Source: Reinekea marinisedimentorum (GTDB taxonomy: Bacteria > Pseudomonadota > Gammaproteobacteria > Pseudomonadales > Natronospirillaceae). Taken from it: a stretch of 55,179 bases of DNA. A program made the translations under genes and the position numbers. The DNA is taken from positions 1-55,179 of the forward strand of contig NZ_SLZR01000021.1 in the NCBI RefSeq assembly GCF_004341165.1, given 5' to 3'. This document shows positions 10,808 through 20,002 of this stretch, one piece after another. Under the pieces are notes generated by a model. That model was not told the DNA's origin. It saw only the letters and a list, made by a program, of their open reading frames with translations, and did no database searches. Each line of letters begins with the position of its first letter. Positions within the stretch are counted from its first letter, which is position 1.

Positions 10808-11695
10808 GTGATTGAACGCATCCATTTGACCATTCTGCGGGAAATAGACCGGCGCGGCTCACTCACCGCAGCGGCTGAAAGCCTGAATCTGACCCAGTCG
10901 GCGCTGAGCCATACCATTAAAAAGCTGGAAGCCTTAAAGGGCGTGAGCCTGTGGCAGAAAGACGGCCGGAAGATCCGCCTGACCGAAGCCGGCGAGTACC
11001 TGCTGAGTCAGGCCAGCCGCGTTCTGCCGCAGCTGGAGCGCATCGATGAAGTGCTGGATCAGTTCGCCAAAAGCGAGCGCGGCAGTTTGCACATCGGTAT
11101 GGAGTGTCACCCTTGCTACCAGTGGCTGCTGAAGGTGGTTGAGCCTTTTCTACAGCAATATAACGGCATCGATATCGACGTTAAGCAGCGCTTTCAGTTT
11201 GGCGGCATGGCGGCGTTGTTTAATCACGATATTGATATCCTGATCACGCCGGACCCGATCCTGAAAGACGGCATTGCCTTTGAAAAGGTGTTTCCTTACG
11301 AGCAGGTTTTACTGGTCAGTAACGCGAACCCGCTGGCGCAGAAAGCCTTCGTTGAAGCGGCCGATTTATCCGACCAAATACTCTTTACTTACCCGGTAGA
11401 AATTACCCGGCTGGATGTGTTTCAGCAGTTTTTACTACCTGCGCAGTGCCGGCCGAAGAAACATAAAACCCTGGAAGATACAGAAATTATTCTGCAGATG
11501 GTCGCCAATAATCGCGGTATTGCCACACTGCCTAAGTGGCTGGCGCAGGCCCACCAGAAAACGCTGCCCATCTCAACCGTGCGCCTGGGCAAAGAAGGCA
11601 TCCATAAAAACATTCATGTGGGTTATCGGGTGCCGGATAAAGACGATATATACATTCGCGATTTTATTAAGCTGGCGCTTGGTCAGGCGCTGTAG
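10808..11695 (+). CDS. metR: LysR-type regulator of methionine synthesis MetR
   Basis: This 295-residue transcription factor starts with GTG. The N-terminal winged helix-turn-helix is clear: LTILREIDRRGSLTAAAESLNLTQSALSHTIKKLE. The ligand domain contains the MetR-like block GSLHIGMECHPCYQWLLKVVEPFLQQ, where homocysteine acts as co-inducer in studied members. Its divergent position next to metE is the classical MetR arrangement and supports the assignment over a generic LysR protein. It probably activates metE and represses itself. Confidence 0.92.
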   Translation: MIERIHLTILREIDRRGSLTAAAESLNLTQSALSHTIKKLEALKGVSLWQKDGRKIRLTEAGEYLLSQASRVLPQLERIDEVLDQFAKSERGSLHIGMECHPCYQWLLKVVEPFLQQYNGIDIDVKQRFQFGGMAALFNHDIDILITPDPILKDGIAFEKVFPYEQVLLVSNANPLAQKAFVEAADLSDQILFTYPVEITRLDVFQQFLLPAQCRPKKHKTLEDTEIILQMVANNRGIATLPKWLAQAHQKTLPISTVRLGKEGIHKNIHVGYRVPDKDDIYIRDFIKLALGQAL

Positions 11696-11921
11696 TTGCA
11701 CACAAACTGCTGAAATACTGCGAATTAATCTGCAAACAAATTGCCCGGTATTTATTTGGTTGGGAAGTGAGAGCTGACACTCAGATACCGTGGTCTGTTG
11801 TTTAAATTCTGAACTGATGGTCCTAAAGTAAAAGAACAAAATAATAATTTGGACTAACTACTGACGTCCGTAGCGGATCATGCGCATTCACTGGATTGCT
11901 CAATAGTAAAAGGTATTCAAC

Positions 11922-14789
11922 GTGTTTCTGACTAAAAAGATTTGGCTGACAATCGGGTTGGCTGCTGGCCTGTTTCTGGTGGGTTGTGATTCCAGCTCTC
12001 TGGGGAGCAGCGAATCACTCAGCGATGGCGACGTTGCCGATCAGGTGGATAACGGTACAGAAGACAGCACCGATGAAAATACTGCTGACAACGACTCCGA
12101 AGATGACAGCAGCGCCGATGGTGATGATGGCGATATCGAGGACGCCGTCGATTATCTGGAAGGCGAAGATGTAACCTACGACGAATGTAATACCACAGCG
12201 CAGTGTCAGACGCTGTGGGGCAGCACCGCTTACGATTGTGTGAACAGTCAATCTGATACCAGCTATTGCATGTGCGCAGACGGCCTTTGTTCAGATGTCT
12301 TTGCCGACGACGATGACGACAGCAGTACAGACGATGATAATGATGAGGCATCGGAAGATCCCGGCTCGGATACAGAGACTGCCGGCACTTGTACGGTCAC
12401 GGGTACGCTGGAGCAATGGCACCGTGTGGAACTGTTATGCCAGGGCTTTCAGGCGAGCGAGGCGGACGATGCCACCTTTACAGACTACCGCTTCAACGTG
12501 ACCTTTAGTCAAAACGACTTAACCTATGCAGTGCCGGGGCACTTTGCGGCCGACGGTGCCGCCGCCTACACCGGTGCCGCGACCGGCGATACATGGCGGG
12601 CATACTTTGCGCCACCAACGACCGGTGAATGGCAGTACAGTGTGTCGTTCCGAACCGGCAGCAGTATTGCGGTTTCTGAAGAGCCCGGTGACGGTGTCGC
12701 TGTTGACGAGTTGGATGGACTTTCTGGCATGTTCTCGGTTGCCGATGCCAGCGCTTCAGCGACCGACCTGCGTAATCACGGTTTGCTGCGCCATGTTGCC
12801 GGTGAACACTATTTGCGATTCGCGGGTGATGGCTCGATATACATCGAGGGCGGCATGGACAGTCCGGAAAATATTTTCGGATACGACGAGTTTGATAATA
12901 CCTACAAATACGATAATGCCAGCAGCTGCAAAGGCATACTGCATTCATTTGCTGAGCATGAAGATGACTGGCAAGACGGTGACCCTTCCTGGGGTGATGA
13001 CGAGCGCGGTAAAAGTTTAATCGGGCTGATTAATTACATTGCCGGCCATAAGGTGAATGCAATGTATGTCATGGCCAACACCGTTAATGGAGATGGCTGC
13101 GATGCACACCCCTGGACGGAATACAATGAAAACAGCGATGTGAAAACCTTCGATATCAGCAAGTTGGATCAGTGGGAAATTGCCTTCGATCACATGACTG
13201 AAAACGGCATTATGATTCACCTGGTGACCCAGGAAACGGAAAACGACCAGGATTTAAATGGCGGTGACCTTGGGCTGGAGCGCAAGCTCTATTATCGCGA
13301 ATTAATATCGCGCTTTGCGCACCACCCAGCCATTCAGTGGAACCTGGGCGAAGAGAATACCAATACCACCGCGCAACGTCAGGCGTTCGCCGAGTTCTTT
13401 AAAAGTTTCGATCCATACGGCCATCAGATCACCCTGCATACATACCCGTCTCAGCAGAGTGAATATGAAGGAATGCTGGGCGATTCAAACTTTGATGGCC
13501 TGACTATTCAGTACAGCGCCATTCCAGAAACTGATGGCCTGAACAGCAGCTATGGCGAAGGTGTTTACGGTGATGTGGTTTATTGGCATGAAGCCTCCGA
13601 AGCCGCCGGACATCGCTGGATCGTTAGCTTTACGGAAGCATCGGGCAGCAATGCACCGACACCGTATGATGAAGTCAGCGATCGTCAGCGAATTTACTGG
13701 ATGTGGGCCAGTGTCATGTCTGGTGGCGCCGGCTTTGAATGGTATTTAAAGAATGATGGCTCTGGCCATGCTTACGATCTGGCGGTTGAAGACCTGCGCG
13801 AATTCGACAGCTATTGGGCGCAAAGTGGCTATCTGGTGAGCTTTTTTGCAGACACCCTGCAAGGCCAATTCGGTATGGATTTACAGGATCTCAGCCGAGA
13901 TAACGATGCAACCGACACCGGAACCGATTGGGTACTGTCCGATGCCGGTAACGCTTATGTTATTTATCTGCGCGAAGGTGGGGCGACAAATATCACGCTG
14001 CCGAATGACGATACTTATCAGCTTCACTGGATGAACCCGCGCACAGGCGAATACAGCCAGACCACCAGTATCAGCGGGGCCGGAAATGTCAGTCTGAGCT
14101 ACCCGGCAGATTACAGTGATGAAGATTGGGTGGTGCTCGTGGTTGCTGAAAGCTTCCTTAATGCAACGGCGGATGAAGCGACTGCAACGACCTATGCAGG
14201 CGCCGATGGCCTGGTCATTATAGAAGCGGAAAACACCCTGACCGAAGACCTGGGCGAATGGTTTGAAGATACCGCTGTTTCCGGCTACACCGGAGACGGT
14301 TATCTGGAGTTTGACGGCAATTCGGCCATCAGTGGCAACCCGAACTCACCACTGGAATATACGTTCACGGTGGACCAGAGTGGGCTCTACTATCTGCATA
14401 TGCGAGCATCGAAGGAAATACTGGAAATTAATGGTGAAACCCGAACCGATGTGGCGAACGATGCTTATGTTCGTCTGGAAGGCAATTTCGATGCCGGTGA
14501 TAACGTCTGTGATCAGCACGGCTGCGATGCCGATTTGGATACGCTGATGACCGATACAAAAATGTACGGTGGCAGCAACCTATCATTCAGCTGGATGTAC
14601 GGCAACAGACTGGATTTAGGCGGTGATACCAACAAACGGGTTGCGGTTTACCGCCTCTATGCCGGCGAGCCATACACCTTTGTACTGTCGGGTCGCTCGC
14701 GTTACTTTAAGGTGGATCGGATTATGTTTCGCCACGAAGACTTATCAGCCTCCAGTGGCGATTACATTAGCTTGGCGGAAACCAAATAG
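11922..14789 (+). CDS. Large lipoprotein with DUF5060 and a glycoside-hydrolase-like barrel
   Basis: This 955-residue surface lipoprotein starts with GTG and has a lipobox at Cys22 (LFLVGC). Two acidic Asp/Ser/Glu linkers (about 23-80 and 126-155) flank a small segment with six Cys (89, 95, 106, 116, 118, 123), likely disulfide-bonded. A DUF5060 beta domain follows (EQWHRVELL... TGEWQYSVSFRTG), then a barrel resembling uncharacterised glycoside hydrolases (PAIQWNLGEENTNT, SGGAGFEWYL), where Glu in NLGEEN could be catalytic. About 740-955 is a carbohydrate-binding-like beta domain (VIIEAENT... SPLEYTFTVDQSGLYYLHMRAS). The substrate is unknown. It converges on kdgK with one base between the stops, suggesting at most a shared theme of uronate polysaccharides. 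Confidence 0.8.
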   Translation: MFLTKKIWLTIGLAAGLFLVGCDSSSLGSSESLSDGDVADQVDNGTEDSTDENTADNDSEDDSSADGDDGDIEDAVDYLEGEDVTYDECNTTAQCQTLWGSTAYDCVNSQSDTSYCMCADGLCSDVFADDDDDSSTDDDNDEASEDPGSDTETAGTCTVTGTLEQWHRVELLCQGFQASEADDATFTDYRFNVTFSQNDLTYAVPGHFAADGAAAYTGAATGDTWRAYFAPPTTGEWQYSVSFRTGSSIAVSEEPGDGVAVDELDGLSGMFSVADASASATDLRNHGLLRHVAGEHYLRFAGDGSIYIEGGMDSPENIFGYDEFDNTYKYDNASSCKGILHSFAEHEDDWQDGDPSWGDDERGKSLIGLINYIAGHKVNAMYVMANTVNGDGCDAHPWTEYNENSDVKTFDISKLDQWEIAFDHMTENGIMIHLVTQETENDQDLNGGDLGLERKLYYRELISRFAHHPAIQWNLGEENTNTTAQRQAFAEFFKSFDPYGHQITLHTYPSQQSEYEGMLGDSNFDGLTIQYSAIPETDGLNSSYGEGVYGDVVYWHEASEAAGHRWIVSFTEASGSNAPTPYDEVSDRQRIYWMWASVMSGGAGFEWYLKNDGSGHAYDLAVEDLREFDSYWAQSGYLVSFFADTLQGQFGMDLQDLSRDNDATDTGTDWVLSDAGNAYVIYLREGGATNITLPNDDTYQLHWMNPRTGEYSQTTSISGAGNVSLSYPADYSDEDWVVLVVAESFLNATADEATATTYAGADGLVIIEAENTLTEDLGEWFEDTAVSGYTGDGYLEFDGNSAISGNPNSPLEYTFTVDQSGLYYLHMRASKEILEINGETRTDVANDAYVRLEGNFDAGDNVCDQHGCDADLDTLMTDTKMYGGSNLSFSWMYGNRLDLGGDTNKRVAVYRLYAGEPYTFVLSGRSRYFKVDRIMFRHEDLSASSGDYISLAETK

Positions 14790-14790
14790 G

Positions 14791-15810
14791 TTATCGGTTC
14801 AGGCGCGAATTGCCTTTCGACATGGCCGAGCGGATTTCGGCCTCGGTCACCAGGTTTAAATCGCCACTGATGGAAAGCTTCAGAACGCTCGCCGCAATGG
14901 CGAAGTCGATGCATTCCTGATCTGCAAAGTTATTCACAATGCCGTGGATTAACCCGGCACCAAAGGCATCGCCCGCCGCTACACCTTCCATCACATTGAT
15001 GTTGTGGATCGGCGTTTCAAAGAACTGATCATCCTTATACAGAATGGCCATCCAGTCGCTCTGCTCCACCGAGTGGATGTTACGCAATACGCTGGCCACG
15101 GTTTTGCAGTTCGGGTATTGCTTGGTAATTTCCTTCATGCCCAGGCGGAAATCTTCAATCTGGTCGATGCCGTGCGCCAGGTTGCCATCGAACGCCTTAA
15201 TGCCGAGCATGGCTTCAAAGTCTTCATCGTTGGCGATGCATACATCGACAAACGGCATGATGTCTTTCATGGCCTGCTGAGCCTGTTCCGGCGACCACAT
15301 TTTGCCGCGGTAGTTGAGATCGCAGATAACGGTGATCTGGTTCTCTTTGCAGTAGCTCAGTGCCGCGCTCAGCGCCTTGGCCAGCTCGTCAGAAACCGCC
15401 GGTGTTACGCCAGAAAAGTAAAAGATGCCGACGTCTTTCATCAGCTCCGGCCAGTTGAATTCTTCGCTTTTCGCGGTCGCTACCGAACTGCCGGCACGGT
15501 CGTAAACCACGCCGGTACCGCGTGCGCCGTTACCCTTTTCAAATACATACATACCCAGACGCGGGCCGCCACGCAGAATACGGCGGGTATCCACACCGTA
15601 TTTACGCAGTGTTGCCAGGGCGGCATCGCCCAGCGCGTTTTCAGGTAATTTGGTCAGGTAAGCGGCATCGTTATTGAGCAGCGCCAGCGAAACTGCTGTG
15701 TTTGCCTCGGCACCGCCGTAACCGGCTTCAAAGGTATCGGTTTGAATAACACGCTGAAAGCCAGCCGGTTTTAAACGCAGCATCATTTCGCCAAACGTTA
15801 ATGTTTTCAT
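14791..15810 (-). CDS. kdgK: 2-keto-3-deoxygluconate kinase (PfkB family sugar kinase)
   Basis: This 339-residue enzyme would phosphorylate 2-keto-3-deoxygluconate to KDPG, joining alginate, pectin or glucuronate breakdown to the Entner-Doudoroff pathway. The PfkB features are an N-terminal FEAGYGGAEANTAVSLALL substrate segment, YDRAGSSVA as in KDG kinases, and the C-terminal EGVAAGDAFGAGLIHG with the catalytic Asp. The final helix resembles that of other gammaproteobacterial KDG kinases. I use the ATG at 15810, which has an excellent AAGGAG seven bases upstream; the ORF could be extended by seven codons. The KDPG aldolase is not in the window. Confidence 0.85.
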   Translation of the reverse strand: MKTLTFGEMMLRLKPAGFQRVIQTDTFEAGYGGAEANTAVSLALLNNDAAYLTKLPENALGDAALATLRKYGVDTRRILRGGPRLGMYVFEKGNGARGTGVVYDRAGSSVATAKSEEFNWPELMKDVGIFYFSGVTPAVSDELAKALSAALSYCKENQITVICDLNYRGKMWSPEQAQQAMKDIMPFVDVCIANDEDFEAMLGIKAFDGNLAHGIDQIEDFRLGMKEITKQYPNCKTVASVLRNIHSVEQSDWMAILYKDDQFFETPIHNINVMEGVAAGDAFGAGLIHGIVNNFADQECIDFAIAASVLKLSISGDLNLVTEAEIRSAMSKGNSRLNR

Positions 15811-16051
15811 GGGTTCTCCTTTTGCGAACAATGATTGAATGAAACACTCAGAAAGAGTGGCGAGTACAAGCGGTCGGTGCGATGGTTCTTCGTTATCTGA
15901 TGCAGCCTGTTCCGGCTGCTTTTAAGAGGTGGAAAATGTAGCAGATTTGCCGGTTCATTAGGGCGGGTATTCACAATCTTTAATCAGGTGGTGAATCCAG
16001 ATGGCCACGATGAGCGTACAAGGGATTGTTGAGGCTGAAAACGAACCTGAA

Positions 16052-16528
16052 ATGAATATCTTTGTGCTCGATACCGATATAGAAACCTGCGCCCGCTACC
16101 ATTGCGATCAACACGCCATAAAAATGATTCTCGAGAGCGTGCAGCTGCTTTGCACAGCACTGAACAAAAAGGGCTTTGAAACGCCCTATAAGTCGACGCA
16201 TGTGAAGCACCCCTGTGTTTTGTGGGTGGAGGAGTCGTACGATAACTTTCTGTGGCTGCAGGAGCTGACGCTGGCACTGAACCGTGAATACCGTTATCGC
16301 TTCGAAAAGCCGCAGGATCATAAGTCGATTTCCGTGCTGCCGAAGATTGAAGCCTTCACCTTTGAAAGCAAAGGGCTTACCCCTTTCCCACAGGCAATGC
16401 CCGATGAATACAAGGTGCCGGGCGATGCCGTTGCCGCCTACCGCAACTTCTACAACGGCGATAAGCTGCGCTTCGCTAAATGGACCAAGCGGTCAGTGCC
16501 TGGCTGGGTGAAGGTGCCGGTGGTGTAG
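16052..16528 (+). CDS. Conserved hypothetical protein of a phage-associated family
   Basis: This 158-residue protein begins MNIFVLDTDIETCARYHCDQHAIKMILES, followed by KSTHVKHPCVLWVEES and a conserved end (AMPDEYKVPGDAVAAYRNFYNGDK...FAKWTKR). I recall the same pattern in uncharacterised proteins of bacteriophages and some bacteria. Conserved His, Cys, Asp and Arg/Lys residues suggest an enzyme acting on nucleic acid or nucleotides, but this is not established. The frame extends upstream to 16001; I chose 16052 because homologous starts as I remember them begin at MNIFVLD. No nearby phage genes are visible. Confidence 0.65.
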   Translation: MNIFVLDTDIETCARYHCDQHAIKMILESVQLLCTALNKKGFETPYKSTHVKHPCVLWVEESYDNFLWLQELTLALNREYRYRFEKPQDHKSISVLPKIEAFTFESKGLTPFPQAMPDEYKVPGDAVAAYRNFYNGDKLRFAKWTKRSVPGWVKVPVV

Positions 16529-16741
16529 CCGCGAAGGGCGCCGTTTGCCAGTGTCGTCAGGCACAATTCCGGCCGTTTACTGCAAAGGCTGATTTCTGTC
16601 ACAGCAGCGCCCGCCAAGGGTATTCATGCCTTGAAAATCGGGTATTATTAGCAGGTTTGTCGCTCGTACCCGCTGGTTCAAATAAGCCGGGCCTGGGGTG
16701 CTAAAATAACTTGCTCTGTTACTCAAAAGGTTAATCACGCC

Positions 16742-17929
16742 ATGTTTTCACATCTACAGCCTCGCCCTGCAGACCCGATTCTGGGGCTTTCCGTTAAGTT
16801 CGCCGCCGACACTAACCCGAACAAGATTGACTTAGGTGCCGGTATCTACAAAGACGCAGCCGGTAATACCCCGGTTCTGGCCTGCGTTAAAGCCGCTGAA
16901 CAATTCCGTGTAGATAATGAAAACACCAAGGCTTATATCAACTCAATGGGTTCAGCCCTGTTTAACGAAAAGTTCACCGAACTGATGCTGGGTGAGCACC
17001 GTGTGATTGCTGAAAAACGTATTCGCACGCTGTCTACTCCGGGCGGTACCGGCGCACTGCGTATTGCCGGTGAATTCATCAACAGCTGCAAGCCGGGCGC
17101 CACCATTTGGGTGAGCAACCCAACCTGGGCGAACCACCAGGGCGTATTCACGGCCGCTGGCTTAACGGTGAAAACCTACCCGTACTACGATTACGAAAAC
17201 AACTGCCTGGATTTCAACGGCATGCTGGAAGCGCTGAAAGATGTGCCGGCCGAAGATGCCGTGCTGATTCACGCCTGCTGCCACAACCCTAGCGGTATGG
17301 ATTTAAACAACGAGCAATGGCAACAGGTAGCCGAGCTGGTGAAAGAAGTGGGCTTCACGCCGGTGGTTGATATGGCCTATCAGGGCTTTGGTGATGGCCT
17401 GGAAGCCGATGCCTACGGCCTGCGTTTAATGGCAGATATCGTCGACCGCATGGTTATCTGTGGTTCCTGCTCGAAAAACTTCGGCCTGTACCGCGAGCGC
17501 ATCGGTGCTTGTTCAGTCATCAGTGCCTCTGCTGCAGAAAGCGATACCGTGGGGACTATTCTGCCGGCGATTGTGCGCGTGAATTATTCCATGCCGCCAG
17601 CGCACGGTGCTGCGATTGTAGAAACCATTCTGAACTCGGCTGAACTGACACAGCAATGGTATGGCGAACTGGCCGAAATGCGCGACCGCATCAACGGCAT
17701 GCGTCAGTTGCTGGTCGATAAACTGATTGAAAATGGCGTACAGCAAGACTTCAGCTTCATTACCCGCCAAAAGGGCATGTTCTCATTCCTGGGTATCAGC
17801 AAAGAGCAGGTGCAGCGCATTCAGGATGAATCGAGCATCTACATTGTTGGTTCCAGCCGAATTTCGATTGCCGGTATTTCACCGAGCAATGTCGATTACC
17901 TGGCGCAATCGATTGCGAAAGTGCTGTAA
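16742..17929 (+). CDS. aspC: Aspartate/aromatic aminotransferase, class I
   Basis: This 395-residue PLP enzyme interconverts aspartate or aromatic amino acids with their keto acids using 2-oxoglutarate/glutamate. The PLP lysine lies in SCSKNFGLYRERIG, the Asn of the cofactor site in HACCHNPSGMD, and the carboxylate-binding Arg near the C-terminus in SSRISIAGI. The start MFSHLQPRPADPILGL and the length are typical of the AspC/TyrB subgroup; which substrate dominates cannot be told. A strong terminator follows. The last codons and the terminator recur in degenerate form at 19.03-19.12 kb. Confidence 0.9.
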   Translation: MFSHLQPRPADPILGLSVKFAADTNPNKIDLGAGIYKDAAGNTPVLACVKAAEQFRVDNENTKAYINSMGSALFNEKFTELMLGEHRVIAEKRIRTLSTPGGTGALRIAGEFINSCKPGATIWVSNPTWANHQGVFTAAGLTVKTYPYYDYENNCLDFNGMLEALKDVPAEDAVLIHACCHNPSGMDLNNEQWQQVAELVKEVGFTPVVDMAYQGFGDGLEADAYGLRLMADIVDRMVICGSCSKNFGLYRERIGACSVISASAAESDTVGTILPAIVRVNYSMPPAHGAAIVETILNSAELTQQWYGELAEMRDRINGMRQLLVDKLIENGVQQDFSFITRQKGMFSFLGISKEQVQRIQDESSIYIVGSSRISIAGISPSNVDYLAQSIAKVL

Positions 17930-17955
17930 GTTTTAAGATTTTTTCTAGAAAGTAG

Positions 17956-17987
17956 AAGCCCGCTTTGAGTTTTCAAGCGGGCTTTTT
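17956..17987 (+). terminator. Intrinsic terminator of aspC
   Basis: A 10-bp stem, AAGCCCGCTT (17956-17965) with AAGCGGGCTT (17975-17984), is followed by a T run. The stem also ends with As on the other side, so it may serve the convergent GFA gene too. Confidence 0.85.
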
Positions 17988-17991
17988 ATTG

Positions 17992-18399
17992 CTATTCCGG
18001 AAAACCCTCGGTCTTCTTCACATTCAAGCCTGCCTTATGCCAGCCTGTCTGCTCCGCACAAAATATTTGAGCATCGGGCATCTTAGATGGTTCTTCGTTT
18101 AATGAGCCGGCCGGTACCTTCAGGGCTTTTTTGTTTCCGCTCAAGTAGGGCAAGGCTGAACCGCACACACTGCAAAATGCTTTAGTAAAGGCGCGGGTTG
18201 GGTGTTGGTAACGGGTAATTTTATCTTCGCCCCGAATCCACTCAATGTTATCGGGCGCGGTGAATAGATTAGAAGCATGCGCTGAGCCTGTGAGTTTTCG
18301 GCATTGCTCACAATGGCAGAAAAAGAACTTGGTGAAATCGTCCTTCAGTTTAAAGGCCACGCTTGCACAGCAACAGCTGCCGGTAAGTTCTTTGGTCAT
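17992..18399 (-). CDS. GFA/CENP-V family zinc protein
   Basis: This 135-residue protein belongs to the glutathione-dependent formaldehyde-activating enzyme family, a small zinc-binding beta fold. The Cys ligands are visible: GSCCCASV, FCHCEQCRKLTGSA and FCSVCGSALPY. Members are mostly annotated by similarity and only a few bind glutathione adducts, so catalysis of S-hydroxymethylglutathione formation should not be assumed. It lies two bases downstream of the FlaR-like kinase gene on the same strand, probably an operon. The pair is flanked by the aminotransferase gene and a decayed copy of its 3' end. Confidence 0.85.
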   Translation of the reverse strand: MTKELTGSCCCASVAFKLKDDFTKFFFCHCEQCRKLTGSAHASNLFTAPDNIEWIRGEDKITRYQHPTRAFTKAFCSVCGSALPYLSGNKKALKVPAGSLNEEPSKMPDAQIFCAEQTGWHKAGLNVKKTEGFPE

Positions 18400-18401
18400 G
18401 T

Positions 18402-18992
18402 TTAGCCTCGCACTTGGTCTGTTGGGTGATGTGTTGGGTCAACTGTATTTTGATCTGCTTTTGTTGATTGCAGCTTAAGGTACTCATCGGCCATTTTAGG
18501 GTTACTCAGGTGAACAAAATTAATATGGCTGTATTTCGGGTTCGCGCGTAACTGCTGGTATCGTTGGCGGTTGCTTTTGTGGGTTTTTATTGTCCACAGA
18601 ACGATCGAGTCTTTGCTGAAAAATAATTTTTGGAATGACTCTTTGTTACCTGTACCCGGCCAGAGCTCTCGGCCACTTATTAAACGACTCAGTGCCCGTT
18701 TTACCGCCTGAAAGAGGGTTCTGCTGAAGGCGTAGTCCAGCCAGATAATGGTGTCGGCCTCGGCCCATTTGATTGGCCCGGTTCGGTTGTAATTGCCATC
18801 CAGTACCCAGCAAGGTCGAGCCAGACTTTGCTTTACAATGGCAAAGAATTCTTCATCCGCGGGCTTGCCCCAATTTGGTTGCCAATAGAGGGCATCCATT
18901 TCAATGTAGGGGTAATTCAGTTTGGCCGCTAACCTGCGGCTGAATGTCGATTTGCCGCTACCGCTGGTGCCGACTACGTTAATTTTCTTCAT
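18402..18992 (-). CDS. P-loop kinase-like protein (FlaR/adenylate kinase-like)
   Basis: This 196-residue P-loop NTPase starts with a Walker A loop, VVGTSGSGKSTFSRRLA, then YIEMDALYWQPNW and WVLDGNYNRT, the pattern of the 'topology modulation/FlaR' adenylate kinase-related proteins. The Walker B region is TIIWLDYAFSRTLFQAVKRAL, and RQRYQQLR is a lid-like basic segment. The substrate is not known for this family. A strong AGGAGG-type site precedes the ATG. The C-terminal 25 residues (Gln/Thr/His/Pro-rich) go beyond the usual family end. It is co-directional with the GFA gene. Confidence 0.8.
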   Translation of the reverse strand: MKKINVVGTSGSGKSTFSRRLAAKLNYPYIEMDALYWQPNWGKPADEEFFAIVKQSLARPCWVLDGNYNRTGPIKWAEADTIIWLDYAFSRTLFQAVKRALSRLISGRELWPGTGNKESFQKLFFSKDSIVLWTIKTHKSNRQRYQQLRANPKYSHINFVHLSNPKMADEYLKLQSTKADQNTVDPTHHPTDQVRG

Positions 18993-19031
18993 TACAGCCT
19001 CCTTAAATGCGATTTCACCGGCCAGTGAAGC

Positions 19032-19120
19032 TTACCTGGTAGACTATTGCGAAAGTGCTGTCGATTTTAAGATCGATTTATAGAAATAAGAAGCCCACGA
19101 ATCGTTAAGATTAGCGGGCT
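19032..19120 (+). repeat. Degenerate second copy of the aspC 3' end and terminator
   Basis: TTACCTGG, then CTATTGCGAAAGTGCTGT, then TTTTAAGAT and AGAAGCCC recur here in the same order as at 17896-17960. The stop codon of aspC (TGTAA) is replaced by TGTCG and the terminator stem (about 19091-19119) has two mismatches. The copy encodes nothing. It brackets the GFA and FlaR-like genes together with the true aspC end. Confidence 0.75.
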
Positions 19121-19177
19121 ATTTCTATCTTCTGCTGTTTAGCTGCAGTGAAAATTTAAACTGAAAAAACTAACCGG

Positions 19178-20002
19178 TTAAGAACGCGGGCGATAAGCAA
19201 TTTCAATCATCGATTGGCTGTTCGCCGGTGCAAATGGCACCGTGCCGCCGGTAATCGGCTGAATATACACATGCTGCATGGTGATATATTCATTGTAGTT
19301 TTTCATCATATCGAAATCGTCCGGTGCGCCTTCAATCAGCAGGTAGTCTCCGTTATCCATTGTAAACAGCTTAAATTCCGGCAGTTCAGCCTGATAGAAG
19401 GCGAGAATTTCGTCTAATGAATCTGGCGAAGCGAAGGTGGCACCGGGCAATGCCTTTTGGCCTTCCCTGATTTCCATGCCGTCCACCAGGTGCATAATCA
19501 CCTGGCTGTTGCTATAAATGGGTAAGCTAATAACGGCGAGTGTGCCTTCACTGGCTTTGGCCATCATAGCCATGGCTTGCTCCAGTTCAGCCATATCCTC
19601 TGCCTGATGTTGCATCATCTGTTCAGGCGCTATGGCTGCGTAATCGTCTTCATCGTCATCATCATTTCCAGGCTTACAGGCGTTGAGCTTTGCCTCACTT
19701 ATGCCCATTCCCTGAACATTTTTGTCCATACCTTGTACAACGCAGTTTGACAGGATGTCAGGAAATTTGCCTGAATCTGCATTTTTATGCTGGCTATAAC
19801 AACTGTCCATTACCTGAACAGCAATGCTTTCAAGTTTGGCAGAGCTCACGCCTAAGCACTGGGCAACAGGCTCAATCTCTTGCGCCATAGACTGCTTCAT
19901 CATTGAAGACATCATGTTAAAGGTTGCCTCGTTCTGGGCTTCGCCAGCAAAACTACCTGCAGAGATTAAAAGAAGGGCGGTAACAGAGAATATAGATTTC
20001 AT
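19178..20002 (-). CDS. Exported hypothetical protein, Met-rich with an acidic spacer
   Basis: This 274-residue protein has a signal peptide (MKSIFSVTALLLISAGSFAG). The mature part has a Met/Gln-rich N-terminal helical domain with Cys in VAQCLGV, DSCYSQ, LSNCVVQ and NACKPG, possibly two disulfides. A DDDDEDD spacer follows at about residue 112, then a helix (EQMMQHQAEDMAELEQAMAMM) and a C-terminal beta domain (IYSNSQVIMHLVDGMEIREGQKALPGATF). I recognise no family. The start at 20002 has AAGGA six bases upstream; the ATG six bases earlier is too close to that site. No operon partner is evident. Confidence 0.6.
   Translation of the reverse strand: MKSIFSVTALLLISAGSFAGEAQNEATFNMMSSMMKQSMAQEIEPVAQCLGVSSAKLESIAVQVMDSCYSQHKNADSGKFPDILSNCVVQGMDKNVQGMGISEAKLNACKPGNDDDDEDDYAAIAPEQMMQHQAEDMAELEQAMAMMAKASEGTLAVISLPIYSNSQVIMHLVDGMEIREGQKALPGATFASPDSLDEILAFYQAELPEFKLFTMDNGDYLLIEGAPDDFDMMKNYNEYITMQHVYIQPITGGTVPFAPANSQSMIEIAYRPRS

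Noticed and set aside
16529-16741. Possible small RNA or promoter structure before aspC
   Set aside because: Only a weak -10-like TAAAAT was seen, with no well-spaced -35 and no stable hairpin.
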